Origin: Rhodophyticola porphyridii
Lineage (GTDB): Bacteria; Pseudomonadota; Alphaproteobacteria; Rhodobacterales; Rhodobacteraceae
Length of the DNA: 64,000 nucleotides
Direction of reading: 5' to 3'
Assembly (NCBI RefSeq): GCF_003688285.1
Contig: NZ_RCNT01000003.1
Location: forward strand, 354,582-418,581
Made by a program: the position numbers and the translations under genes. Within the stretch, counting starts at the first letter, position 1. Each line of letters opens with the position of its first letter. The notes beneath the pieces were generated by a model. The model was given only the letters and a program-made list of their open reading frames with translations, did not search any database and was not told the origin of the DNA. This document shows positions 1-10,078 of this stretch, in pieces.

Positions 1-1
1 G

Positions 2-2008
2 GGCGCGCTTGCATCCAAACCCGTGATGGAAGGCAAATCCGTCCTTTTCAAGCGGTTCGCCGACGTGAACTCGATCGATATCGAGCTGGACACGGAGAAT
101 GTGGACGAGTTCGTGAATGCCGTTCGACTGATGGGCCCCACATTCGGCGGCATCAATCTGGAAGATATCAAGGCGCCTGAATGTTTCATGATCGAACAGC
201 GCCTGAAGGAAGAGATGGACATCCCCGTCTTCCATGACGACCAGCACGGAACGGCGGTGATCTGTGCCGCGGGGCTGATCAACGCGCTGCATCTTTCGAA
301 CAAGAAGATCGAGGATTGCAGGATCGTGTTGAACGGCGCGGGTGCCGCCGGGATCGCTTGTATCGAACTGCTCAAAGCCATGGGCGCGCGTCACGAAAAC
401 TGCATCATTTGCGACACCAAGGGCGTGATTTATCAGGGCCGCACCGATGGCATGAACCAATGGAAATCGGCCCATGCGGTGAAGACCGATCTGCGGACGC
501 TGGAAGAGGCGATGTCGGGTGCGGACGTCTTCCTCGGCGTGTCGGTCAAAGGGGCCGTGACGCCGGAGATGGTCAGGAGCATGGCCGAAAACCCGGTGAT
601 CTTCGCGATGGCGAATCCCGATCCTGAAATCACACCCGAGCAGGCCCGCGAGGTACGCTCGGACGCGATCGTGGCGACCGGGCGGTCAGACTACCCAAAT
701 CAGGTGAATAATGTTCTGGGCTTTCCGTATCTGTTCCGCGGCGCGCTGGATATTCATGCCCGAGCCATAAACGACGACATGAAAATCGCCTGTGCCGAAG
801 CCCTTGCAAAGCTGGCACGGGAAGACGTACCGGACGAGGTTGCGATGGCATATGGCCGCAAGCTCACTTTCGGGCGCGACTACATCATTCCCACGCCCTT
901 TGATCCGCGCCTGATCTACGTGGTTCCTCCGGCGGTGGCGCGCGCGGGCATGGATACCGGCGTTGCGCGCCGCCCGATCATCGATCTGGATGCCTATGTC
1001 ACCACACTGCGCGCCCGGATGGATCCGACCTCCTCGATCCTGCAAGGGATCAACGTGCGCGCCCGGAACGCGCAGGCCCGGATGATTTTCGCCGAAGGAG
1101 ACGATGTCCGGGTATTGCGCGCGGCAGTTGCCTATCAGCGAAACGGTATGGGCAAGGCGCTGATCGTCGGACGCGAGGCGGATGTGAAGGAAAAGCTTGA
1201 TGCCGCAGGGCTTGCCGATGCGGTGGACGAGCTGGAAGTGGTGAATGCCGCAAATACGTCCCATCTTGAGAGCTACAAGTCATTCCTCTACCAGAGATTG
1301 CAGCGGAAAGGCTTCGATCACCACGATATCCACCGGCTCGCCGCCCGCGATAGACATGTCTTCTCCGCGCTGATGCTGGCCCATGGCCATGGTGACGGGC
1401 TGGTGACGGGGGCGACACGCAAATCGGCGCATGTTCTGGGTCTTCTGGGCCATGTCTTCGACGCAACCGCGGCCGATGGGGCCGTGGGGGTGACGGCGAT
1501 GATCCATAAAGGGCGTATCGTGCTGGTGGCCGATACGCTTGTGCATGAATGGCCCGAGGCAGAAGACCTCGCCCTGATCGCGGAGCGCGGCGCACATGTC
1601 GCGCGCCATCTGGGGCTGGAGCCGAAGGTTGCGTTTGTCAGCTTTTCGACCTTTGGATACCCGGTGTCCGAACGCGCCGAGAAGATGCATCAGGCGCCGA
1701 GGGTTCTGGACAGAAAAGGTGTGGACTTTGAATATGATGGTGAAATGGCCATCGATGTCGCGCTCAACCCCGAGGTGATGGCGCAATATCCGTTCTGCAA
1801 GCTTTCCGGTCCGGCAAATGTTCTGGTGGTGCCGGCACGGCATTCTGCGTCGATCTCGGTCAAACTGATGCAGGAAATGGCTGGCGCGACCGTAATCGGC
1901 CCGATTCTGACCGGGCTGGACCGGCCTGTGCAGATTTGCTCGACCGTATCCACCGCCAACGACATTCTGAACATGGCCGTGATGGCGGCCTGCGAGATCG
2001 GGCGCTGA
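2..2008 (+). CDS. maeB: NADP-dependent malic enzyme, 3' part (partial)
   Basis: Converts malate to pyruvate and CO2 with NADP reduction, in the cytoplasm. The reading frame is open from base 2, so the 5' end lies outside the window; about 668 residues are visible of a family length near 750-770. The N-terminal part shows the malic-enzyme signature FHDDQHGTAVI and the nucleotide-binding loop GAGAAGIAC. From about residue 330 the sequence matches a phosphotransacetylase-like domain (FAEGDD, GDGLVTGATRKSAHV, SGPANVLVVP), the usual C-terminal partner in MaeB-type enzymes, where it is thought to be regulatory rather than catalytic. A ribokinase follows after 3 nt. Confidence 0.93.
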   Translation, partial: GALASKPVMEGKSVLFKRFADVNSIDIELDTENVDEFVNAVRLMGPTFGGINLEDIKAPECFMIEQRLKEEMDIPVFHDDQHGTAVICAAGLINALHLSNKKIEDCRIVLNGAGAAGIACIELLKAMGARHENCIICDTKGVIYQGRTDGMNQWKSAHAVKTDLRTLEEAMSGADVFLGVSVKGAVTPEMVRSMAENPVIFAMANPDPEITPEQAREVRSDAIVATGRSDYPNQVNNVLGFPYLFRGALDIHARAINDDMKIACAEALAKLAREDVPDEVAMAYGRKLTFGRDYIIPTPFDPRLIYVVPPAVARAGMDTGVARRPIIDLDAYVTTLRARMDPTSSILQGINVRARNAQARMIFAEGDDVRVLRAAVAYQRNGMGKALIVGREADVKEKLDAAGLADAVDELEVVNAANTSHLESYKSFLYQRLQRKGFDHHDIHRLAARDRHVFSALMLAHGHGDGLVTGATRKSAHVLGLLGHVFDATAADGAVGVTAMIHKGRIVLVADTLVHEWPEAEDLALIAERGAHVARHLGLEPKVAFVSFSTFGYPVSERAEKMHQAPRVLDRKGVDFEYDGEMAIDVALNPEVMAQYPFCKLSGPANVLVVPARHSASISVKLMQEMAGATVIGPILTGLDRPVQICSTVSTANDILNMAVMAACEIGR

Positions 2009-2011
2009 CCC

Positions 2012-2893
2012 ATGACGGTGATTTGCGTCGGCTCGGTCAATATCGACCATGTCTATCGCGTGCCGCATCTTGTGCGCCCGGGGGAGACACTGGCGGCCGA
2101 TGCCTATGCCAAAGGTCTCGGCGGCAAGGGTGCCAATCAATCCATCGCAGCGGCTAAGGCCGGCGCGACCACCCGGCATCTGGGCCGCGTTGGCCCCGAA
2201 GCGCGCTTCGCGTTGGATCAGTTGGCCGCCGCCGGCGTCGATGTGTCAGGTATCGAGACTGGAGAAGATCCGTCTGGCCATGCGATCATCACTGTCGATC
2301 CGTCCGGCGAGAATGCGATCGTTCTTTTTTCCGGCGCCAATCACCTGCTGAGCGACACGCGGGTTGAGGCGGGGCTTGCGGGATTTGGGCTTGGTGACAC
2401 GCTGATCCTCCAGAATGAAGTCAACCTCAGCGGCCACGCGGCGCGTGTGGCGCGGCAGAACGGGCTGCGCGTGGTCTATTCAGCCGCCCCGTTCGATGTG
2501 GACGCCGTGGAGGAAATGCTCCCCCTGATCGATCTTCTTTTGCTGAACGAAGGAGAGGCCGCTGCACTTGAAACGGCTCTGAACCGGGAGATTTCGGACC
2601 TCAGCGACATCGAAACGGTCGTGACAAGGGGTGCCGATGGGGCGGTCTGGACCTTTGCACATGGCCGGATCGTTCAACCGGCTTTTCGGGTTTCGGAGAT
2701 CGTTGATACCACCGGCGCGGGAGACTGTTTTGCCGGGTATCTGGTGGCCGGGCTGGATGCAGGCGCGTCCCGTGAAGAGGCGATTGAACGGGCAAGCGCC
2801 GCAGCGGCGCTGCAGGTCACGCGGCCCGGTGCTGCGGATGCCATGCCGTCAATCGGCGAGGTCTTGCGGTTTCTGAAAGCCCGCAAGCTCTGA
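2012..2893 (+). CDS. ribokinase (PfkB family sugar kinase)
   Basis: A 293-residue PfkB-family carbohydrate kinase, probably phosphorylating ribose or a related sugar with ATP. Family marks are the N-terminal GGKGANQSIAAAKAGA region, which holds the first PfkB signature, and the C-terminal DTTGAGDCFAGYLV signature with the catalytic Asp in GAGD. The ATG lies 3 nt after the maeB stop, so the two are probably co-transcribed. No ribose transporter is visible nearby, so the substrate is inferred from family resemblance only; an adenosine or nucleoside kinase activity cannot be excluded. The gene ends 4 bp from the convergent dnaJ. Confidence 0.85.
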   Translation: MTVICVGSVNIDHVYRVPHLVRPGETLAADAYAKGLGGKGANQSIAAAKAGATTRHLGRVGPEARFALDQLAAAGVDVSGIETGEDPSGHAIITVDPSGENAIVLFSGANHLLSDTRVEAGLAGFGLGDTLILQNEVNLSGHAARVARQNGLRVVYSAAPFDVDAVEEMLPLIDLLLLNEGEAAALETALNREISDLSDIETVVTRGADGAVWTFAHGRIVQPAFRVSEIVDTTGAGDCFAGYLVAGLDAGASREEAIERASAAAALQVTRPGAADAMPSIGEVLRFLKARKL

Positions 2894-2897
2894 GGGA

Positions 2898-4061
2898 TCA
2901 GCTTTTCATCCCGTCCCAGAAGTTCTTGACCTTGTCGAAAAACCCGCTGGCGTTGGGGTTGTTAGACTTGGCGCAGGACTCCTCGAACTCGCGCAGCAGC
3001 TCCTTCTGCCGCGCCGTCAGCTTCACCGGCGTTTCGACCGCCAGTTCGATATACATTTCGCCGGTCGCGGTCCCCCGCAAGGCAGGCATGCCTTTGCCGC
3101 GCAGCCGCATCTGCCGCCCCGATTGCGATCCTTCGGGCACCTTCACCCTGGATCGGCCACCATCGATTGTCGGTACTTCGATCTCGCCGCCCAGGGCGGC
3201 GGTGACCATCGAAACTGGAACACGACAGAAAAGATCCAGCCCGTCGCGCTGGAAAAGCGCGTGATCTGCAACCTCGATGAAAATATACAGGTCGCCCGCC
3301 GGTCCGCCGCGAAGCCCGGCCTCCCCCTCGCCGGAGAGGCGGATCCGCGTGCCGGTTTCCACACCTGCAGGAATGTTGACGGAAAGCGCCTTTTCTTTTT
3401 GCTCACGACCGGCGCCACCGCAGACATTGCATGGATTTTTGACGATTTGCCCGATGCCCGAACAGGTCGGGCAGGTTCGCTCCACCGTGAAGAAGCCTTG
3501 CTGCGCGCGCACCTTGCCCATGCCCGAACAGGTCGGACAGGTGACAGGCTCCGCGCCACCTTCCGCGCCGGTTCCGTTGCAGTTCGAACACGCAACCGAT
3601 GTAGGAACGGTGATCGCCTTCTGAAGACCAGAATATGCGTCTTCGAGACTGATCCTGAGGTTGTAGCGAAGATCCGATCCGCGCGCTGCGCGCCGGCCGC
3701 CGCCGGTGCCGCGCTGGCCGCCCATGAAATCGCCGAACAGATCTTCGAAGACATCCGAGAAGGCGCTTGCAAAATCGCCCTGCCCGCCGCCCCCGCCGCC
3801 AAAGCCGCCCGCACGTGGACCACCGGCCATGCCTCCATCGAACGCGGCATGACCAAACCGGTCATATGCCGCCTTCTTGTCGGCGTCCTTCAGGACGTCA
3901 TAGGCCTCGTTCGCTTCCTTGAACTGGGCTTCGGCATCGGGATTGTCGGAGTTGCGATCCGGGTGCAGCTCTTTCGCCTTCTGGCGATAGGCCTTCTTGA
4001 TCTCGGCCTCCGACGCACCGCGTTTGATACCCAGAACATCGTAGTAATCGCGCTTTGACAT
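2898..4061 (-). CDS. dnaJ: chaperone protein DnaJ
   Basis: Hsp40 co-chaperone that stimulates the ATPase of DnaK and delivers unfolded substrates. At 387 residues it is full length. The J domain (about 1-70) has the HPD motif in ELHPDRNS, followed by a Gly/Phe-rich linker (about 75-110). The zinc region has four CxxCxGxG repeats ([32 protein letters not shown]), then the C-terminal substrate-binding beta domains. It lies 75 bp downstream of dnaK on the same strand, the classical heat-shock operon order, with a hairpin in the gap that may tune its level relative to dnaK. Confidence 0.97.
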   Translation of the reverse strand: MSKRDYYDVLGIKRGASEAEIKKAYRQKAKELHPDRNSDNPDAEAQFKEANEAYDVLKDADKKAAYDRFGHAAFDGGMAGGPRAGGFGGGGGGQGDFASAFSDVFEDLFGDFMGGQRGTGGGRRAARGSDLRYNLRISLEDAYSGLQKAITVPTSVACSNCNGTGAEGGAEPVTCPTCSGMGKVRAQQGFFTVERTCPTCSGIGQIVKNPCNVCGGAGREQKEKALSVNIPAGVETGTRIRLSGEGEAGLRGGPAGDLYIFIEVADHALFQRDGLDLFCRVPVSMVTAALGGEIEVPTIDGGRSRVKVPEGSQSGRQMRLRGKGMPALRGTATGEMYIELAVETPVKLTARQKELLREFEESCAKSNNPNASGFFDKVKNFWDGMKS

Positions 4062-4087
4062 GGTTGATCCACCCTCATGAAACGCGC

Positions 4088-4116
4088 CGACCGGCCAGGT
4101 TCCCCATGGCCGGTCG
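4088..4116 (-). other. hairpin in the dnaK-dnaJ gap
   Basis: Inverted repeat with arms CGACCGGCCA and TGGCCGGTCG (10 bp, perfect) and a 9-nt loop, in the 75-bp space between dnaK and dnaJ. There is no T-tract after it on the minus strand, so it is not a standard intrinsic terminator. It could be a partial terminator, an RNA-processing site or a 3' stabiliser of dnaK mRNA. Confidence 0.5.
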
Positions 4117-4136
4117 TGCGGGGTTAGGGGACGCGG

Positions 4137-6053
<1,917 letters not shown>

Positions 6054-6122
6054 GTTTCGAGTCCCTTTCTCAGGCGATCCAGGCGGGGTCGGGTCCGGTA
6101 TCGGCCCCCAATCCGCCATATG

Positions 6123-6144
6123 AAAAACCAGGGGTATGCCCTGG
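6123..6144 (-). other. terminator-like hairpin in the dnaK leader
   Basis: Read on the minus strand this is CCAGGG - 5 nt - CCCTGG followed directly by five T residues. It lies roughly 10 nt after the expected start of the heat-shock transcript and about 70 nt before the dnaK ATG. Stem plus T-run has the form of a small intrinsic terminator, which is unusual so close behind a promoter. It may be an attenuator, a leader structure, or the end of an unseen upstream transcript. Confidence 0.45.
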
Positions 6145-6160
6145 CCGGTTTCGTTGGGTA

Positions 6161-6188
6161 TATAAGAAGGGGATTTTGGGGCTGCAAG
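6161..6188 (-). promoter_or_regulatory. sigma-32-type heat-shock promoter for dnaK
   Basis: On the minus strand CTTGCA (6188-6183), 16 bp, then CTTATA (6166-6161). This agrees with the alphaproteobacterial RpoH consensus (CTTG, about 16-18 bp, CYTAT-T). It lies about 108 bp before the dnaK ATG, on the correct strand. The match is by eye; transcription start not known. Confidence 0.6.
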
Positions 6189-6318
6189 CGGAGTCAAAGA
6201 TCGATTTGGAGCTTGGTTTGCAAAGCGTTTGCATTTTGCGGCACTGCGGCGGTTCGGTCATCGCTAAAGGCTGGCCCGTCGCATCCATGGCTAAAGGGAT
6301 CTGCGGAGGGGCCGGAGG

Positions 6319-6921
6319 ATGCCTGATCTGAACTTGCGCGGGGTGCGCATACACACTGGATTCCTCGACCCTGCGGAACAGGCGGCGATGGTCGAAGACA
6401 TTCGCGAGGTCATGCGTGCCGCGCCGCTTTTCCGTCCACAGACGCCTTACGGCAAGCAGATGTCTGTCCGGATGACCGCCGCGGGGCAGTTCGGGTGGTT
6501 TTCCGACAAAAGCGGATACCGTTATGTGGATCGCCACCCATCTGGCATGGCCTGGCCCGCGATTCCGCCAAGTATCCTGCGCGTCTGGACGAAAGTGAGC
6601 GATGTTGACCGTGATCCCGAATGCTGTCTCGTGAACTTCTATGCCGACGGCGCGCGCATGGGCCTTCATCAGGACAAGGACGAGGCGGATTTCTCGATGC
6701 CGGTCGTCTCGATCTCGCTGGGCGATGACGCTCTGTTCCGGGTTGGCGGGCTGAGCCGGGGCGGCACAACGGAGTCAGTCTGGCTGAAATCGGGCGATGT
6801 GGCGGTTCTGGCGGGCGACGCACGACTTCTCTATCACGGGGTTGACCGTACAAGGACGGGGTCATCGGCCCTGCTGCCCAAGGGCGGGCGGATCAACCTG
6901 ACCTTGCGCGTGGTAAACTAG
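6319..6921 (+). CDS. alkB: AlkB-type alpha-ketoglutarate/Fe(II) dioxygenase (alkylation repair)
   Basis: Oxidative demethylase that removes 1-methyladenine and 3-methylcytosine from DNA or RNA using Fe(II) and 2-oxoglutarate. The 200-residue product has the AlkB core NFYADGARMGLHQDKDE, whose HxD supplies two iron ligands, then the distal His in LLYHGVDRT and the 2-oxoglutarate-binding Arg region RINLTLR. Length matches the family. A strong GGAGG lies just before the ATG. It is divergent from dnaK, and its stop codon overlaps that of the convergent SH3-protein gene (CTAG at 6918-6921). Confidence 0.9.
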   Translation: MPDLNLRGVRIHTGFLDPAEQAAMVEDIREVMRAAPLFRPQTPYGKQMSVRMTAAGQFGWFSDKSGYRYVDRHPSGMAWPAIPPSILRVWTKVSDVDRDPECCLVNFYADGARMGLHQDKDEADFSMPVVSISLGDDALFRVGGLSRGGTTESVWLKSGDVAVLAGDARLLYHGVDRTRTGSSALLPKGGRINLTLRVVN

Positions 6922-7526
6922 GGAGCCAGCGCGCAGCAGCCCGACAGCATCTGCACCCCATCGGGATTCTGGACGATCACAAGTGTCGAAAGGCCGAACA
7001 TCCGCTCGGACATGCCGTCGCTGCAGGCCTCGCGGCGCAAGGTTGCCGTGATGCGACGGTCCGACCCCTCCCAGACCGCGCCGAACTGGTCCGTCCCCCG
7101 GGCACTCGCCTGGCCGCTCCACGCCTCGGACAACGTGATCCGCTCGAAGCCCATATCGCTGAAGACGGCCTGCGGACCGGTCCGTTCCAGCGACCAGAAC
7201 GGCTCGGTCCCGAAACATGCGAGAGGCGCCGGCAGGCCGAATGACCAGATCGGCCCGGTCCGCTGCATGTAGAAGGCCGAGGCCCAGCCTGCCGTCTCGT
7301 CCGCGTTCAACAGGAGCCAGCGGCCATCGGCGCTGGCGGCGACCACCTCTATTCCGCTTGCGCCGGGCAGCAACACGCCGATGACCGGGTGGCCGACACC
7401 GGGCCCCGCGCGTACATTCAGGACGTCATCGGCCGCAACGCCGCGAACATCGTAAAGTGCCGGGTAATCCTCTGCATGCACCATACCGGCCCAGAGCAGG
7501 CATAATGCCACCAGAAGGCCCCTCAT
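6918..7526 (-). CDS. secreted SH3-domain protein with COG3650-like C-terminal domain
   Basis: 202 residues, function unknown. A signal peptide (about 1-18, MRGLLVALCLLWAGMVHA) is followed by a bacterial SH3 domain (about 25-88, with LNVRAGPG and GWASAFYM) and a second domain beginning with CFGTEPFW, a motif I associate with the COG3650 family. Bacterial SH3 domains often bind peptidoglycan, so a periplasmic envelope role is likely. The ATG at 7526 is chosen because it overlaps the stop of the upstream permease gene as ATGA; a start 5 codons upstream is open but less likely. Confidence 0.75.
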   Translation of the reverse strand: MRGLLVALCLLWAGMVHAEDYPALYDVRGVAADDVLNVRAGPGVGHPVIGVLLPGASGIEVVAASADGRWLLLNADETAGWASAFYMQRTGPIWSFGLPAPLACFGTEPFWSLERTGPQAVFSDMGFERITLSEAWSGQASARGTDQFGAVWEGSDRRITATLRREACSDGMSERMFGLSTLVIVQNPDGVQMLSGCCALAP

Positions 7527-8344
7527 CTGCCCGCGTTCCAACTCGACGACACGTTTTTCCGGCTGTAGAATTCACCCATCAGGCCCAGCAACAACAAGAT
7601 CAGCGCGAAATAGATCGGATATTGCCAGTTGGTGTAGTGCGGATTGTAGTTGATGAAGACGAAACCGCGCATCTGGTCGATTACGTGAAACAGCGGATTC
7701 CAGTCAAACAGGGCAACCATCGCGCTTGGCAACATATTGGCCACGAACATCTTTCCCGAGGCGATCATGTTGGCGCGCACGTAGACAAGCTGGACGATCG
7801 TGACCAGATCGGGAAACCATGGTTTCAGCGCAAGCAGGATCACCCCGGCGACACAGCCGGTGAACCAGGCCAAGAGGAACATGAAAAACGCCATGTTCCA
7901 GTCCTGTATTTCGACGGGGGCGATCGCGACATGTATGATGAAGAGAAGCACGAACAGCGAAATCGTCTGCTGGTAAAGAATCGACAGGGCCGACGACACG
8001 ATGGCGACGATCGTGTTCATCCGCGCATGCATCATCATCGGGCTGGCCGGGCCTTCGGAGCCGACAACGGCGGTAAGGGATTTGATATGCACAAGGTAGA
8101 GGAATATCCCGGTCATCAGATACAGCATGAAGTTGCCGCGGATGGCGACCGTGCGGGTTCCGAGAAGGTTGAACATCAGATAGAAGGCGGCGATGAACAT
8201 GATCGACTGGAGAATGTTCATCCCGATCGCCACAAGCGCGTTGCGATGGCTTTGACGCACCTTTCGCGCGGCCGCGAAGAAAGTGACTTCCGCCAGGCCG
8301 AACATCAGCCCCCAAGTGGATCTTTGTCTTCTGGCCTCGAACAT
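7523..8344 (-). CDS. ABC-2 type transport permease (capsular polysaccharide export, KpsM-like)
   Basis: Inner-membrane permease of 273 residues with about six hydrophobic segments, typical of ABC-2 exporters for capsule or O-antigen polysaccharide. The start at ATG 8344 (MFEARRQRSTWGLMFGLAEV) leaves a normal cytoplasmic N terminus; the open frame extends upstream but the extra part is not hydrophobic or conserved-looking. The C-terminal segment NPLFHVIDQMRG is typical of KpsM/Wzm proteins. It is divergent from cysQ-kdsB and the glycosyltransferases, which supports polysaccharide export. No matching ATPase gene lies next to it. Confidence 0.82.
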   Translation of the reverse strand: MFEARRQRSTWGLMFGLAEVTFFAAARKVRQSHRNALVAIGMNILQSIMFIAAFYLMFNLLGTRTVAIRGNFMLYLMTGIFLYLVHIKSLTAVVGSEGPASPMMMHARMNTIVAIVSSALSILYQQTISLFVLLFIIHVAIAPVEIQDWNMAFFMFLLAWFTGCVAGVILLALKPWFPDLVTIVQLVYVRANMIASGKMFVANMLPSAMVALFDWNPLFHVIDQMRGFVFINYNPHYTNWQYPIYFALILLLLGLMGEFYSRKNVSSSWNAGR

Positions 8345-8483
8345 ATGGGATGGTCCTACCTGCCGAATGTGCCCCATGGGGCCGGACCCTGTCTTGATGC
8401 AGGGAAGCTTTGCCCTTAGCCCTTTACATGACGATACCGCCAAAGAGATTAACGATCAATCTAGACCGCAAGGAGTATCCTGA

Positions 8484-9281
8484 GTGGATTTTGAGCAAAT
8501 CGAACGCGTCTTCCGCAAGCTTGCGATTGAGGCCGGTGCGCGGATCATGGAGATTTACGAGGCCGATGATTTCGACGTCAAGGTCAAATCCGATGACAGC
8601 CCTGTCACGGAAGCGGATGAGGCGGCCGATGCGATGATCTCGGCAGGCCTGCGCGCTGCATTTCCTGACATGGCACTCGTCACGGAAGAGCAGGCCAGCA
8701 GTCACGAGCGAACCGCCCGCGATTTCATCATCGTCGACCCGCTGGACGGAACCAAGGAGTTCATCCAGCGCCGCGGAGACTTTACTGTCAACATCGCGCT
8801 TGTGCGGGATGGTGTGCCGGCGCGCGGCGTTGTCTATGCGCCGGCGAAGGGACGGTTGTTCTACACGCAGGCGAATGGCCGCAGTGTCGAAGAAACCGGC
8901 GATTTCGACCCGGATATGCCCGGCGAAGTGACGGAAATCGGCGTTTCCGTGCCGGATGTGCGCGCGCTTAGGGTCGTTGCGTCGAAATCGCATCGGGATA
9001 GCGCAACCGATGCTTATATCGCGAAGTACAATGTCGCGGATATGAAAAGTGCGGGCTCCTCGCTCAAATTCTGTCTCCTGGCCACTGCGGAGGCGGATCT
9101 TTATCCGCGACTGGGCCGGACAATGGAGTGGGATACGGCGGCGGGCGATGCCGTCCTGCGCGGCGCGGGCGGCAAGATGGTCCGCTTCGACGATCATACG
9201 CCGTTTGTCTATGGCAAGCCCGGCTACGAGAACCCGTTTTTTATAGCATATGCGCCGGGTGTCGCCCTGAAATCCTCATGA
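8484..9281 (+). CDS. cysQ: 3'(2'),5'-bisphosphate nucleotidase CysQ
   Basis: Hydrolyses 3'-phosphoadenosine 5'-phosphate (PAP), the by-product of PAPS-dependent sulfation, to AMP and phosphate. The 265-residue protein belongs to the inositol monophosphatase superfamily: metal-binding Glu in VTEEQ, the motif DPLDGTKEFI, and the C-terminal EWDTAAGDAVL. The start is GTG, supported by AAGGAG 8 nt upstream. Its stop overlaps the kdsB start as ATGA. Its place in a cluster that also encodes a sulfotransferase makes a link to polysaccharide sulfation reasonable (inference). Confidence 0.9.
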   Translation: MDFEQIERVFRKLAIEAGARIMEIYEADDFDVKVKSDDSPVTEADEAADAMISAGLRAAFPDMALVTEEQASSHERTARDFIIVDPLDGTKEFIQRRGDFTVNIALVRDGVPARGVVYAPAKGRLFYTQANGRSVEETGDFDPDMPGEVTEIGVSVPDVRALRVVASKSHRDSATDAYIAKYNVADMKSAGSSLKFCLLATAEADLYPRLGRTMEWDTAAGDAVLRGAGGKMVRFDDHTPFVYGKPGYENPFFIAYAPGVALKSS

Positions 9282-10078
9282 GTGTCGTTTGCATCATCCC
9301 GGCGCGCTACGCGTCGAGCCGCTATCCGGGCAAACCGCTGGCGGTGCTGCGCGGCGCGACCGGAGAAACGCAAAGCCTGATCGAACGAAGTTGGCGCGCG
9401 GCGATGGCGGTGGACGGATTCGATGCAGTCTACGTCGCCACGGACGATGAGCGGATCGCCGAAGCGGCGGAGCGGTTCGGTGGCCGCGTCCTGATGACCT
9501 CGGAGACCTGCGCCAATGGCACCGAACGCTGCGCCGAGGCCCTGAGCCAGATCGGCGGGGGCGTGGAAATGGTGGTGAACCTGCAGGGTGATGCGCCGTT
9601 GACGCCCGCCTGGTTTCTGGAGGATCTGATTGCCGGATTGCGCGCCGCGCCCGATGCGGCGGTCGCCACGCCGGTCCTGCGTTGCGATGGTGAAACGCTG
9701 AATGCGCTCAAGGCGGACCGTCTCGCCGGTCGCGTCGGCGGTACGACCGCGGTATTCGATACGGCGCATCATGCCCTCTACTTCTCAAAGGAGGTGATCC
9801 CCTTCACCGCCGGGGCCTACCCGGCAGACGCGGAGACGCCCGTGTTTCATCATGTTGGTGTCTATGCGTATCGGCCGGAGGCGTTGTCAGCCTATCCCGG
9901 CCTTGCCGCAGGGCGACTTGAACAGATGGAGGGGTTGGAGCAGTTGCGGTTTCTGGAACACGGCCACGCGGTTCTGTGTGTGGAGGTCGCCGCGCGCGGA
10001 CGCCAGTTCTGGGAACTCAACAACCCCGAGGATGTTCCCCGGATCGAGGCGATGCTGGCCCAGATGAACATGCCCTGA
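9278..10078 (+). CDS. kdsB: 3-deoxy-manno-octulosonate cytidylyltransferase (CMP-Kdo synthetase)
   Basis: Activates Kdo with CTP to CMP-Kdo for lipopolysaccharide core or capsule anchor synthesis. The 266-residue product starts MSVVCIIPARYASSRYPGKPL, the family's nucleotide-binding N terminus, and contains NLQGDAPLTP, close to the NVQGDEP motif. The start at 9278 overlaps the cysQ stop; the upstream extension of the frame is a shadow of cysQ. Its stop overlaps the next ATG by one base (TGATG). Because CMP-Kdo serves both LPS and Kpr/Kps-type capsules, the gene does not by itself decide which polysaccharide this cluster makes. Confidence 0.9.
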   Translation: MSVVCIIPARYASSRYPGKPLAVLRGATGETQSLIERSWRAAMAVDGFDAVYVATDDERIAEAAERFGGRVLMTSETCANGTERCAEALSQIGGGVEMVVNLQGDAPLTPAWFLEDLIAGLRAAPDAAVATPVLRCDGETLNALKADRLAGRVGGTTAVFDTAHHALYFSKEVIPFTAGAYPADAETPVFHHVGVYAYRPEALSAYPGLAAGRLEQMEGLEQLRFLEHGHAVLCVEVAARGRQFWELNNPEDVPRIEAMLAQMNMP

